This document shows positions 1-10,139 of a DNA stretch of 20,944 nucleotides, one piece after another (the first letter of the stretch is position 1; each line of letters starts with the position of its first letter). Made by a program: the position numbers and the translations under genes. The notes beneath the pieces were generated by a model. It ran no database searches, was not told the DNA's origin, and saw nothing but the letters and a program-made list of their open reading frames with translations. Origin of the DNA: Hypsibius dujardini (Eukaryota; Tardigrada; Eutardigrada; Parachela; Hypsibiidae); NCBI GenBank assembly GCA_001579985.1, contig LRSR01000787.1, positions 1 through 20,944 on the forward strand, written 5' to 3'.

Positions 1-175
1 ATCTTCCGCCTCGAGTGGCTGTCAGATCGCCTCGCGTGAATACATCATTTTTATCCGGACTCCGCTGTGCCGTTGAGTAGCGCTGCGAGGGAGTGTGAAT
101 TTAAAGTTGTTGTGTGGTAGTTAGCGGAAAAGAAAAGCCGGGAAGTAGAAGGGGCGACAAAGCGAGAGCACAAAG
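1..175 (+). other. Possible 5' non-coding exon of an upstream plus-strand gene
   Basis: The segment ends at a strong splice donor, AAAG|GTAAGTGC, with the intron GT at 176-177. Several stops break all plus frames before it, so it would be untranslated leader. The next plausible acceptor, a CA-rich tract ending in CAG at about 707, lies just before an ATG at 712. This is an inference from splice signals only. The left window edge cuts off any promoter. Confidence 0.25.
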
Positions 176-325
176 GTAAGTGCAAGCAAACATCAGGCAG
201 CATACAGCGCAACAGCACAATAATAATAATAACAACAATATAATGGGCTCGCACCAAAAAAAGTGTCGCGAAAACGGCCTCTTTTGTCGAGTCAACCGCG
301 CACGATCGTTTCACCTTCCGTCCGT

Positions 326-378
326 CACACACACAGACACACACACAGACACAGACACAGACACAGACACAGACACAC
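326..378. repeat. CA/CAGA dinucleotide-tetranucleotide microsatellite
   Basis: An uninterrupted run of CACA grades into repeated CAGACA units. It directly abuts the left terminal inverted repeat of the foldback element that follows. Confidence 0.9.
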
Positions 379-691
379 GTAGCAAAAATCTTGCGCTAAC
401 CGAGTTAAGCCATTACACTCGTTCGTCCAGCTATTGTACACAGTCCCGAGTTGAAGTGCTTAATTCGGTGAGCGCAAGGTTTTTTGCCCCGTGTGAACCG
501 AGTTAAGCCATTACACTCGTTCGTCCTAATGTTGCACACAGTTCCGAGTTGAAGTGCTTAATTCGGTGAGCGCAAGGTTTTTTGCCCCGTGTGAACCGAG
601 TTAAGCTACTACACTCGTTCGTCCTGCTGTTGTACACAGTCCCGAGTTGAAGTGCTTAATTCGGTGAGTGCAAGGGTTTTGCCACGAGTGT
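374..691. mobile_element. MITE-like foldback element (family A) with an internal 98-bp tandem array
   Basis: Three tandem copies of a 98-bp unit begin at 398, 496 and 594, each opening with AACCGAGTTAAGC and closing with GCGCAAGG followed by a T run and GCC. The left end (cacacgtagcaaaaat) and the right end (ggttttgccacgagtg) are inverted copies of each other. The match continues inward through ttgcgct.accga.ttaagc. A diverged single copy of the same element lies at 1361-1485. No transposase is present. The short length, terminal inverted repeats and repeated occurrence are typical of non-autonomous DNA transposons. A target-site duplication could not be defined because the flanks are microsatellite. 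Confidence 0.75.
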
Positions 692-711
692 TTACACACA
701 CACACAGGGAA

Positions 712-977
712 ATGGGCGTCGACGACGGAGGACTCAGTTCCGCATCGTCGAATAAAAAGAGGCCCCGACGCAAGGAAACGCAAGTCGCGAAGGTTTTTAT
801 TGGATCAAAACGTCGCGTACAACGAGCTTCCGGGGGGGGGGGTGTGTGTACATGGACGAGAGAGGCGTATACTGGTGTGCTGTTGTGCGATGTGGTTCAG
901 CCCAGACGGAAGCCCCGCGTAAATTTTAAAAGCGTGCCTCCGGACTCCGCTGCCAGCCCGCAATGCCACGTGACCCG
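712..977 (+). CDS. Candidate first coding exon of an unidentified gene (partial)
   Basis: An ATG at 712 follows a CA-rich acceptor (CACACAG|GGAA, AG at 706-707). The frame stays open to 977, where G|GTAAAGT forms a good donor. The in-frame TAA at 979-981 overlaps that donor, as expected of a genuine exon that is open only up to its splice site. The peptide starts MGVDDGGLSS and has a basic, nuclear-localisation-like cluster KKRPRRK about 17 residues in, then low-complexity Gly-rich sequence. It resembles no family I recognise. The exon would join the possible leader exon ending at 175, with the family A element inside the intron between them. I found no convincing downstream exon. It may be a chance ORF. 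Confidence 0.28.
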
Positions 978-1138
978 GTAAAGTCAACATAAATAACTTT
1001 TCCGCCCAGCTCAGCAGTACAGCACGGTGGTGGTAGCAGTGGCATGGTACATCAGCGAGATCGGACACCCCGTGTCAATACTCAAATACTCGGCAGTAAC
1101 AAAAGCAATAACATTTTGTCGTTCCAGCTGCAATTACT

Positions 1139-1279
1139 TCTCTCTCTCTCTCGCACACTCGCCCTCTCGCACTAGCCCTCGCACACTCGCACTAGCCCTC
1201 GCCCTCTCTCACTCACTCGCCCTCTCGCACTCACTAGCCCTCTCGCACTAGCCCTCGCCCTCTCTCACTCACTCGCCCT
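1139..1279. repeat. CT-rich minisatellite (CTCGCACTAGCC-type units)
   Basis: The tract opens with a (TC)n run, then irregular tandem units of CTCGCACTAGCCCTCGCC and CTCTCACTCACTCGCC. It is highly pyrimidine-biased on the plus strand. No gene is visible between 978 and 1360. Confidence 0.85.
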
Positions 1280-1360
1280 GTGGACCTTCTCGGTCTGGCT
1301 GCTGGGTGTTTCTATATTTGCACTGTTGCGGAACTCGGTCGCCGCCGTCTTGTACCATGG

Positions 1361-1485
1361 TACACACGTGGCAACAACCTTGCACTAACCGATTTAAGCC
1401 ATTACAGTCGTTGCATGGCTGTTGTCGACAGCCGTCAAGTTAAAGTGCTTGATTCGGTCAGCGCAAAGTTTTTGCCACGTGTGTA
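1361..1485. mobile_element. Single-copy family A foldback element (MITE-like)
   Basis: The first 32 bases (tacacacgtggcaacaac...) and the reverse complement of the last 32 match at about 28 positions. The inner sequence continues as an imperfect hairpin ending in a central GGCTGT/ACAGCC stem. The unit reads CTAACCGATTTAAGCC on the left and GCTTGATTCGGTCAGCGC on the right. This makes it a diverged monomer of the element arrayed at 374-691, some 670 bp away. It has no coding capacity. Confidence 0.78.
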
Positions 1486-1774
1486 CACACCGTGTCTGTG
1501 TGTGTAATAGAGAGTTCTTGCAAACGATACAGGGCATCCGTAGAGTATATTACTTTATACTCTACGCTCCCGATCTCAAGGGTCGATTAAGCCCCACCCC
1601 CGCTGATTCACATCAAGCTTCAGCGGTTCGTGCAATTCCGTTCACTTGTCCGTGATTGGCGCGTTGGCTTTTGCCTGACCGGCTATGCTACCTTGCTTGA
1701 TTGAAATGATGATTTCGGTTTCAAAATTTTGAAGTCAATAAAGTTAAGGTGAATCTGAATGAACAACCAGAAAT

Positions 1775-2119
1775 GGACGGAGGGACAGAGGAACGGACGG
1801 ACGAACGGACGGAGGGACAGAGGAACGGACGGACGAACGGACGGAGGGACCGAGGAACGGACGGACGGACGGACGGACGAACGGACGGAGGGACAGAGGA
1901 ACGGACGAACGGAGAAACGGAGAAACGGACGGACGGACGAACGGACGGACGGAGGGACAGAGGAACGGACGGACGGACGACGGAGGAACGGACGGACGGA
2001 GGAACGGACGGACGGAGGGACAGAGGAAGTCCAGGACGGGGGGACAGAGGAACGGACGGACGGACGGACGACGGAGGAACGGACGGACGGACGGACGGAG
2101 GGACGGAAAGACGGAATGG
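1775..2119. repeat. 32-bp minisatellite built on GGAC/GGAG
   Basis: Near-perfect 32-bp units start at 1775, 1807 and 1839 (each begins ggacggagggacagagg). They then decay into variable GGACGGAC, GGAACGGAC and GACGGAGG blocks. Open frames across it on both strands (RTDGRTDG-like and RPSVRPSV-like) are by-products of a stop-free repeat and not genes. Confidence 0.92.
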
Positions 2120-2725
2120 AAAGGAACATGAGGAGCAATTCATTCGGACCCGACGCGCACGTTTTTTTCTTCGCTACACTGTTACTAAAAGGGTTTCGTT
2201 CGCCGGTTCTCGCGCCGGCATCACCCTTTAATTTCACACAAACCTTAAGACACGACCTCTCGTGTATATGCTTATGTCTAGTACGTGGCGGGCCCCCTCG
2301 TCACGGGGACGGGAACGGTCGTTGAGTTTGACGTGTGTAGGATGTATTTCAAGATCGTTTTGCTTCAGTCAACAGCGGAGAGGGTGATGTACCATCATCA
2401 TCATCATCGTACATTCTACACTGGGAGGGCACGTCTTAGGACATCGTGTTGAGGCGGGTGAGGGTGAGGCGACGACTGCAACTGTATGTTCTGCACGTAC
2501 CCTGAGTATCCGGTTACCATTGCAAAAGCATGTAAAAAACTCGCGTCGGGTCTCTCTGCCTGTAGGTGCGGCTCTTTCGGAACGCGCGATTACGAGTGCT
2601 CCTTCTTCTTCTTTTGCTGAGGGGGTGAGGGGGTGCTCGAGGAGGAAGATGAGCGCGGCGGCGCCGCACCGCGGGGTGCTGCTGCTATTCACGGTGAAGT
2701 GTCTCTTGATGACGTCGTCTCGTGG

Positions 2726-2782
2726 TGCGTGTGTGTCTGTGTGTCTGTGTGTGTCTGTGTCTGTGTCTGTGTGTGTGTGTGC
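2726..2782. repeat. GT/CTGTGT microsatellite
   Basis: A run of TGTGTGTC-type units ends in GTGTGTGTGCAG. The terminal CAG could act as a cryptic plus-strand 3' splice site, but no matching exon was found. Confidence 0.9.
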
Positions 2783-2957
2783 AGAGGACGGAGGACGGAA
2801 CAGCCGTGCAGGGTTTAGTTTTTAGCCATTTGCATCTGAATATATTTGCGCGTGGTGGCGGTCCACGCAGGATGCTGATGCCTTTGATATCCATAAAAGG
2901 CGCTTGACAGATCAGATTGCCCGTTCGGGGTTTCTTTTCTTCTCCCCCATACGTGAC

Positions 2958-3012
2958 AGGCATATATATAAATATACACATATATAAATATATATATGTA
3001 TATATATATGCT
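2958..3012. repeat. AT-rich simple repeat (ATATATAAATATAC)
   Basis: Alternating AT with occasional C or G. No gene context. Confidence 0.9.
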
Positions 3013-3567
3013 TGGGGTGTGAATTCTCATTTCACGCGTTGATCCCATGTGTGGTGGGAAAAAGGGGTCCCCACACCAGTGAATGTACGGACAATGCAAA
3101 AATGTATACTTCCATACGGTGCAGACACATGGGTGATGATGTAAGGTCGAGATGGATCGCAGGGGCTAACTAAAGCCGGGCGGCGGATTAATCCCGCTCA
3201 ATGTAGTCCAGTGTGAGTGTGTGTGTGAGTGCGAGGAGATGATAGTGTGAGATGAGCCGTGGCGATACGGATACGCCTTAGGACTGCTTTCCCCGCCGGG
3301 ATAGGAGGACCGTGTCACACAGCGACCGTCTGTGGCACGTCTGGCAGAAAGGAAGAAAGACTGGCCAGCTTCTGCGGCTTCCGGTTGGGGTAGAGTCAGC
3401 CAGACGCACCTGAAGTGTAGCGCAAATTCAACGTGGACGCTCAAGCAACACACGTCAAGCTGAAAAATGTGTCACCGAGAGCGGGTATTTCGACCCTTAC
3501 CGCAGGAGACTAAAATGGCCCCATCTTGCTGCTGGATGCCCAAGATTCACCACGGAAGTGGGAATAG

Positions 3568-3601
3568 TCTGTCTGTCTGTCTGCCTATTTGCATGTCTGT
3601 T

Positions 3602-3658
<57 letters not shown>

Positions 3659-3680
3659 GCGTGCCTGTCTGTCTGTCCGC
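3568..3680. repeat. (CTGT)n microsatellite
   Basis: TCTG/TTTG/TCTG tetranucleotide units. The Cys-Leu-Ser-Val frames read through it are artefacts. It is of the same family as the tracts inside introns downstream. Confidence 0.95.
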
Positions 3681-4018
3681 CAGTCCGTTTGTTGGTGTTA
3701 TGCGTGCAGTCTTACACCATGGCGACAAATTAGCAGTACAGCACCGTAGCACGTATCATTGCTGCATACGTTCAACGTTGTATGTGAACGAAAGGACGAA
3801 ATATATATTACTGTAAACTAAATTAATAACCCCCAACATAGAAAACATCCGTAAAAACAATTAACACAGAAAGCACGGCGAGCGTGTGGACCATTTTGAA
3901 AGCGCCCCAATTGGGCTAACCAGAACTGGACATGCCGTAATAAATATTTCTACAACCACAATGCGTCTGCCACAAAAAAAATGCTACGACCACCAGGGCT
4001 GGCGATTCGGCGGAGATC
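3681..4018. other. 3' flank of the minus-strand RAD54L2-like gene
   Basis: Presumed 3' UTR and downstream DNA of the minus-strand gene that stops at 4019. I see no canonical AATAAA on the minus strand here. AATATA-like variants occur near 3800. A plus-strand AATAAA at about 3941-3946 has no gene assigned to it. Confidence 0.4.
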
Positions 4019-5351
4019 TTAAAAATTAATTCCGTTCGCGGCGAGAACATCCGCGGTGCTACGCGGAGGACTCGATACGGGCGGTGGCAAGACGGACGAC
4101 GGCGACGGTGGCGCCGCTGGCGGCGGCGCTGCGGGCATTAGTAGCGGAGATGGCGCCGGCGACGGTGGCGCCGCCGGCGTCGGTGGCATTGGTATGTTCA
4201 TCATTCGCCAACAGCTCCCGTCCGATTTGACCACATAATTTGCCAGCGTGCCGGGAACGTTGAGGGCGTAGACGATGGCCGGTGCACCGTGTCGATCGAC
4301 GACACGATGCCGGTTACAGGTCATCCGCTGTTCGCGAGCGTATTTCTCCAGGATATCGCCCACACCGAGGTTGAAATCCCGTTTCAGATCAATCTCCTGT
4401 CGGATCTGTGCGACCACCGTCGCATCACGGACGATCGCGTTGAGGGGTACCAGTTCGGGTCGGGCGGGAGGAACGGTAAGGGACGGTCGGACGGTCGGCT
4501 GACCGTGCGCGGTCGAGAGCCAGACTCGTTGGTTCGGATGAGGACGCTGCGGGAGCGGGTGGAACTCCATGGGCCTAGCACCAGACGGTGTGGAAAGATT
4601 AGACACCGGCATGGTGGAGATGCCGTGCCGCAGACCGCCGTTTCGGCGGAAGCTGCCGTTGTCGTGGTTCTTCTCCCGGTGGAAGCTCACATCGGCCTCG
4701 CGTCTTTCGTACTCGGATAGCTGCGCCGTGTCGTCGGCTTCCAGGATCGAGTCCATCACCTTCGGGGCTTCGGACAAGTACTGACGGAATACAGGACTGG
4801 TGTCCAGAGCGGCGAGAATGTCGTCGTTTTTGGCCTCCTCCGGGAAGGGCTCCTCGCAACCCTTGTGCCATGTGGCGGGATCGCAGTCGTGATCCATCTT
4901 GAATAAACTTCCAATGTCAGCTGGAAAAACAAGGTATTTTATAACTATAGTTTGTGTTACAGTACATCGAGTACTAAATGGACAGACAAAGAGGCAGGGA
5001 TTAAGCCATTCAGGCAAAGAGGCATGTAGGCAGACAGGCAAGCAGACAGGCAGTCAGACAGACTGAAAGACAGGGAGACAGGCAAGCAGGTAGGTATACA
5101 GACAAACGGAGAGATAGACAGACCGACAGACATCTAGACACGCAGAGAGACTTTGAACGACACTGTGATTGAGTCATTCAGGCAAAGAAGCATGTAGGCA
5201 GACAGGCAAGCAGACAGGCAGGTAGACAGACAAGCAGGTAGACAGACAAGCAAGCAGACAGGCAAGCAGACAGGCAGTTAGACAGACAAGCAAATAGGTA
5301 GACAGACAGACAGACAAACAGGCAGACAAACAGACAGACAGACAGACAGAA

Positions 5352-5396
<45 letters not shown>

Positions 5397-6788
5397 TTCA
5401 GACAAACAGATTGGCCTTGAAGGACACCGTGAACACGTATTTACGTACCCTGGTTTAGGGCGAGAGTCGGGCTCTTATCGTCGATGACTCTTTTGAAGAG
5501 GAACTGTTTGTGAGTTTGCCTGAAACGGTGGAATGTTTAGATCTCTATCAGTCCAAACGGTTGATGGGCGATTGAAAAACTGCAAAACTTACCGATCGAA
5601 AACACAGCGTTCCATCGATCCAGCACCAACAAGCCGGTAGATGCTGGAGATGTTCTTCTGGCCGTACCGATAGATCCGACTGATCGCCTAAAAAAAGAGA
5701 AAACTAGGAATCAAATCAAAAATTAACAACCAAATAATGTAATTAAGAAAGAAAAAGCGCATAACAAGAAGAGATAATTCAACTGATTCAGTGGGATTGT
5801 TTGTCAGAAATTCTAGGTACGCAACCAAACGAATTTAAATTAAATCAAATTTAAAAGCAAACACATCACAGACAGACACAAACCGAAAAACACCGAAGAT
5901 AAACACACATGGCCACAATTTTTGGTGGCAGAGTTTGAGCCATCAGGGTGGTCTGAGTTTGAGCCACTCTTGGCCAGAGCTTGCCACTGTTTTCTCCTGA
6001 ATCTCCCGCGTGCGCGCGGTGACTTAATTCGGCTCGAACTCGGACCACCCTTTTTGGCTTGAAGTGTGGCCATGTGTGTAGATGCCACAAGGCTCGGGAA
6101 ATGAGGATTACCACCGTACCTGAATGTCCTTGCTGGGATTCCACGACACATCCATCAAGACCACCCTGCATCCGCCGGTCAAATTAATACCAATTCCACC
6201 AGCTTCCGTTGAAATGACAAAAATCTGAGTCCGATGAGCATCGTCGTTGAAGAGATTAATCAGCCGTTCCCGTTCCAGTGAGGTCGTGGAGCCATCAATC
6301 CGTAAGGTCGCCGGGAATTGCGGATCTTCTCCCGGCTCCGGCAGCAAAGTCGGCAGATACTCCTGCAAGTAGTCCAGCACATCGATGGACTGCGTAAAGA
6401 TGATGATTTTTTCCTTGAGCTTTATGACGGCCTCCTCCACTAGATGCTTCAGAAACAGGATTTTCCCGCTGTGGATCTCGTCGAATTTGAAGGAATCAAG
6501 ATTCGCGATGAAGCGTTCCCATTTGCCTTGCTGGACGAGATTGACCAGCAGCTGGCAGATGGGACCGCTGGTGTCGGCCTGGCCCAGCGCGATGTTCGCA
6601 TTGGCGCTTTCAGCCAGTTTGTTCAAATGTGAAAAGAAAATGGCAGGGTGGTGAGTGATGTTGCGGAAGGTCGTGTAAAGTGCGACAGCGTTCAGAGAAT
6701 CCCGGTGCTTCGTGAGTTCCTCAAACAGATTCTTACAGAGATTTGCCTGAAAACCACAAAAATGTGTGCTTCTGTCTGTCTATCTGCC

Positions 6789-6824
<36 letters not shown>

Positions 6825-7922
6825 GCGGATAGTTCTGCCAAGGCGTCTGATTCGAAATTCCCACCTGCGATGGTGTCTGTTTGAAGATCAGCGCAAACTC
6901 TCGCTTCTTCGGCAGCTCCGCAATCAACGGTCTGGAGTCGCGACGCTGAACTATCCGACACAGTGTGCGTTGCAGGATGTAAGTTCGCTGTCGCATCACC
7001 TTCCGGTCGCGTTCGGTGGAATCCTTGCACTGGCCGTTTTCAATGGGATTCTTGAACAGATTCGAAAACTCCGCCTCATTCCCCAACAAAAACGGCCGGA
7101 CAAAGTCAATCTACGAGAACAATCATCCTCCATAACAGACTACTCTGAGCTTCGAATCTATGTGCCTTACCATGCACCAGTATTCCATCAGATTGTTCTG
7201 CAGTGGGTACCCGGTGAGAATGATGCGCCTGTTAAATGTGCTTGAAGTCATGAACAGAAAATACCAAATTTAAGAAATGGCATACCGGCGTGTCTTGACT
7301 TTTTTCAAGACTTTAGTGACAGCGGCATCGGCGCTTTTAATCCGATGTCCTAAACGATCACGCAAAAAAAGTGTGTTCATCTCTGCTCCCAAAGTCAACG
7401 TCAGCTCGCATGATACCTTCATCACAGATGACAATCTGACCAGCTTCAAGAATCAACCGAGCAGCTTCCACGTCGGTGGTCGCTTGGGCGGTGCTGTCAA
7501 GCGGCGACGCACCGTTGCGGGAACTTGCCGCCGTCTGTTCTTCCGGTACCGTCTTTCCCTCCGGCTTCGGAAGTGCAGGAGGAATCGGCGTTTCCACATC
7601 CGCTTCGGCGGCCTTCCTCTTCTTTCCACGCTTCAAAGCACCCCCCACGTGACCACGGTCGACGATGGCCCGCAGCTTCTCATACCCAATCAGCAGGACT
7701 CCCCCATCGGTAGCCCACGACTTGATCAAGGCATTGCGCGCCGCTGATTTCTGATCGCGGATGCAGTATAGTTGCAGCCGTTCCGGACGTCGTTCCAGCG
7801 GCAGCCACTTGGTGAACTCCGCCATCCAGTGGGCCATGGTGTTGAGCGGTGCGACAATCAGAACGGAGGAGATTGTGATTTGTCTGGAAAGTAGAACGAC
7901 GTACAGACAGACAAACAGACGT

Positions 7923-7969
<47 letters not shown>

Positions 7970-10139
7970 GGCAGACAGACAGACAGACAAGAATGCATGC
8001 AGGCATGCAGAAAGGCAGACAGACAGACAGGCCAGCAAACAAGCAGACAGACAGGCCAGCAAACAAGCAGACAGACAGGCAGATATACAGACAGACAAGA
8101 AGACAGACAGATAGACTGGCAGAGAGATTAATAGTCAGACAGACAAACAAACATACCTGAAAATCGCGTCCAAGAACGTGATCACTTGCAGCGTCTTCCC
8201 CAATCCCATACTGTGAGCCAGCACAGCCCCGTTGCCCGCGGTATTGGCGAACTTGGTGGTCGACTCAATCAGCGTGGCAAACATGAAGCGAATCCCGCCA
8301 ATCTGATGCGGCTTCAGGTGCGGTACCAGTTCCTGTGCCACATAAATGCAGGGTTCCCGCTTCATCCGTCCAACATTGATGAGGACCTTCCCGTCCTCGT
8401 CCGGCCGGTTCTCCGCATCGTCACAGTGAAAGCTGGACACGGAAGGGTAGCGATCGCGATTGCTGACGAAAATAATATCACCTGAATTACCGCCACTGCC
8501 GCTGCTGTCACTCTGCTGCGGCTGAATGGAGTTGGGCGGTGAGACGTCGATGATTTCAAGGTCATCGTCGCCGGCGAACGACGACGTGGACGGACCGGCA
8601 TACGCGGGGGGCGGTTTGATAAGGTGAGATCGCAACGCAATCGGCTGCGGCTGCTGCTCGGATGGCACTTCAATGGTGAGGATTTCAATTTCGGGGTCCG
8701 GGGACGGCATCATCGTCTCCGACGTCTCTATCTCAAGGATGCGAGCGTTCTCCTCCTCCATTGCGCTGGAAAGTAAGAAACCTAATATTCAGTGAATTAC
8801 TCTAGCTGCCTGGGACAGCAGAAACTAAAAGAGACCCGAAAGAAGGGCAGAATGACAAAGAAAAACCGGCAGAAAAAAGGAAGGGAGGCAAAGATTCCAA
8901 ACAAAACACAGGTCGACAGACAGACACAGATAGGCAGACAGACAGGCAGACAGGCAGACAGGCAGGCAGGCAGGCAGTCAATCAAACAAGCAGACAGACA
9001 GACAGACAGACAGGCAGACAGGCAGTCAAACAGACAGACAGGCAGGCAGGCAGGCAGGCAGACAGGCAGGCAGGCAGGCAGGCAGACAAATCTCACTGGC
9101 GGAACTCTCACCGAACGGTTTCCGGATTGAGCTGCTTAGTGGACTTCATGAGGCGAATGTTACGGCGAGCGCTCTGCTTGACTGCCATGGTTTTAGCAAC
9201 AAAGTCTTCGATTTTTTTTAGGGGCGCGTCAGATTTGCTAGATTTCGTGGTGGGTTTGCTGCTACATCCGTCGTCCGTGAGATCCAGAAAGGGCCTCACA
9301 TCAACTGTAGAGGATAATGACCCGCCGCTAGTGCTGGTCGTGGAAGTGGTCGGTGGAGCTTCGCCATTTGTCGCAGCTGATGTGGATCTGCAACGGAAAG
9401 GAGAATGTTGATAAACGAACGGAACAAGTGTTTCTTACTGCAATGCCGAAACCATAAAAACTCGTAAATAGGAATGGTGTACGTTGTAAATTCAATTAGT
9501 CAAGTCCAAGCAAACGCAAAGCGATAAAGTATATCAAGCCAATCGATCAATCAATTGATGAACACTTTGATGAAATGCCGAATTCTCAAACCAATCAATC
9601 AGTCAATCAATCGATGAACGCTTTGATCATATGCCGAATTCTCATGCCAATCGATCAATCAATCAATGGACACTCTCATCATATACCGAATTCCCAGGCC
9701 AATCAATCAGTCAATCAATCGATGAACACTTTCACCAAATGCCGAATTCTCATGCCAATCGATCAATCAATCAATGAACGCTTTGATCATATGCCGAATT
9801 CTCAACTTTCGCCACTCACCCGATCTGGACAGTGCATTCCTGGTCAGAAGACGATGGTTCATGTCTCCCGGCGCTAAATACTCCGGAGTCACCCCAAAAA
9901 TCACTGGGCAGTGCAGATACCGCCATGGGCGATGATGTTATGATGTGATGACGATGTGATGATGATGTGCTCTCTTGAGCGTCTCCATTGGACGGGGAAG
10001 ATGATGAGAAAGAACCATTGTCATTCAAATTGCCGTTCTTAAGAAAGCTATCATTCGCTCCAATGGGCGAGACGTTCGGTTCGGAAAGGGATTCAGCGAA
10101 TGGAATCAGGTTCATGTGATTCTCCGAAATACTCGTCAT
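4019..10139 (-). CDS. RAD54L2: RAD54L2/ARIP4-like SNF2-family chromatin ATPase, 11 coding exons
   Basis: Exons (minus): 10139-9820, 9387-9112, 8765-8157, 7883-7417, 7349-7286, 7228-7171, 7110-6865, 6746-6120, 5687-5593, 5519-5449, 4920-4019. All junctions are GT-AG, phases agree, total 1244 aa. SNF2 motifs: [12 protein letters not shown] (K389), Ia LIVAPLNT (410-417), II DEGH (556-559), [12 protein letters not shown] (583-591), [15 protein letters not shown] (831-842) and [11 protein letters not shown] (859-869), VI RIYRYGQ (893-899). [10 protein letters not shown] and [19 protein letters not shown] favour ARIP4 over ATRX, although [11 protein letters not shown] near the end is ATRX-like. The N-terminus is acidic/Ser-rich with SUMO-interaction-like motifs. 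A basic KRGKKRK (486-492) sits in a low-complexity insert before DEGH. The C-tail is Pro-rich. Vertebrate ARIP4 (about 1470 aa) is a nuclear DNA-dependent ATPase linked to steroid-receptor coregulation and TOP2 adduct removal; function here is inferred. Confidence 0.93.
4986..5403. repeat. (CAGA)n/(CAGG)n tract in RAD54L2-like intron 10
   Basis: It lies within intron 4921-5448. A segment starting near 4999 (gattaagccattcaggcaaa) recurs near 5167 with about 168-bp spacing, so the intron grew by segmental duplication as well as by slippage. The sense strand of the gene reads CTGT. Confidence 0.93.
5904..6078. mobile_element. Family B foldback element in RAD54L2-like intron 8
   Basis: The outer inverted repeat cacacatggccaca (5904-5917) pairs with tgtggccatgtgtg (6065-6078). 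An inner pair, agggtggtctgagtttgagcc (from 5956) and ggctcgaactcggaccaccct (ending about 6051), forms a second stem. The same inner terminus occurs in an EXT2 intron at 15707-15875. It lies in intron 5688-6119. It is non-coding and MITE-like. Confidence 0.78.
6771..6824. repeat. (CTGT)n in RAD54L2-like intron 7
   Basis: A pure CTGT tract in the short intron 6747-6864. The orientation is reversed relative to most other tracts: the gene's sense strand reads ACAG. Confidence 0.93.
7902..8150. repeat. (ACAG)n/(GCAG)n tract in RAD54L2-like intron 3
   Basis: It fills almost the whole of intron 7884-8156, from a few bases inside one splice site to a few inside the other. A block reading gacaggccagcaaacaagca is duplicated at about 8027 and 8051. 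Confidence 0.93.
8917..9090. repeat. (ACAG)n/(GGCA)n tract in RAD54L2-like intron 2
   Basis: CAGA units interleave with runs of pure GGCA inside intron 8766-9111. The sense strand reads CTGT/CTGC. Confidence 0.93.
9536..9803. repeat. Five-copy ~54-bp tandem repeat in RAD54L2-like intron 1
   Basis: Each unit contains gatgaacactttgat, then catatgccgaattctc, then (AATC)n. The conserved blocks start near 9557, 9612, 9664, 9721 and 9775. Each copy carries GAATTC or GAATTCC/GAATTCTC. It lies inside intron 9388-9819. Confidence 0.9.

Larger units (their letters stand above)
2120..3567. other. Gene-poor interval with short microsatellites
   Basis: I see no gene with recognisable homology here. The interval holds a small CAT cluster (2394-2408), a GT-rich tract (2726-2782) and an AT-rich tract (2958-3012). 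Short ORFs occur on both strands, including one with a hydrophobic start near 2649 (MSAAAPHRGVLLLF), but none has splice and homology support. Confidence 0.6.

Noticed and set aside
2622-2724. Possible internal exon (frame with LEEEDERGG) or signal-peptide start at 2649 (MSAAAPHRGVLLLF)
   Set aside because: The acceptor and the GT-repeat donor are weak, the only nearby downstream acceptor gives an immediate stop in this frame, and no homology is recognised.
3166-3453. 95-codon minus-strand open frame
   Set aside because: It has no recognisable domain, no splice context, and its composition is like the surrounding non-coding DNA.
3568-3680. Cys-Leu-Ser-Val-rich reading frames here and at all CTGT tracts (5178-5405, 7900-8150, 8797-9111, 12600-12830, 13720-13990, 15000-15190)
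   Set aside because: They are translations of a tetranucleotide repeat with no stop codon. They are not Cys-rich secreted proteins.
4289-4720. 143-codon plus-strand open frame
   Set aside because: It is antisense to the last RAD54L2-like exon, which has the correct phase, a stop and a family-like tail. The open frame is a GC-rich shadow.
4986-5403. CRISPR-like or centromeric array
   Set aside because: The units are 4 bp with irregular duplications and there are no unique spacers between fixed repeats.
4019-10139. Calling the SNF2 ATPase ATRX/XNP
   Set aside because: The tail and the GSME..VFDRQ segment are ATRX-like, but [20 protein letters not shown] and the [19 protein letters not shown] block match ARIP4. 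There is no ADD-type Cys-rich domain at the N-terminus. A tree would settle it.
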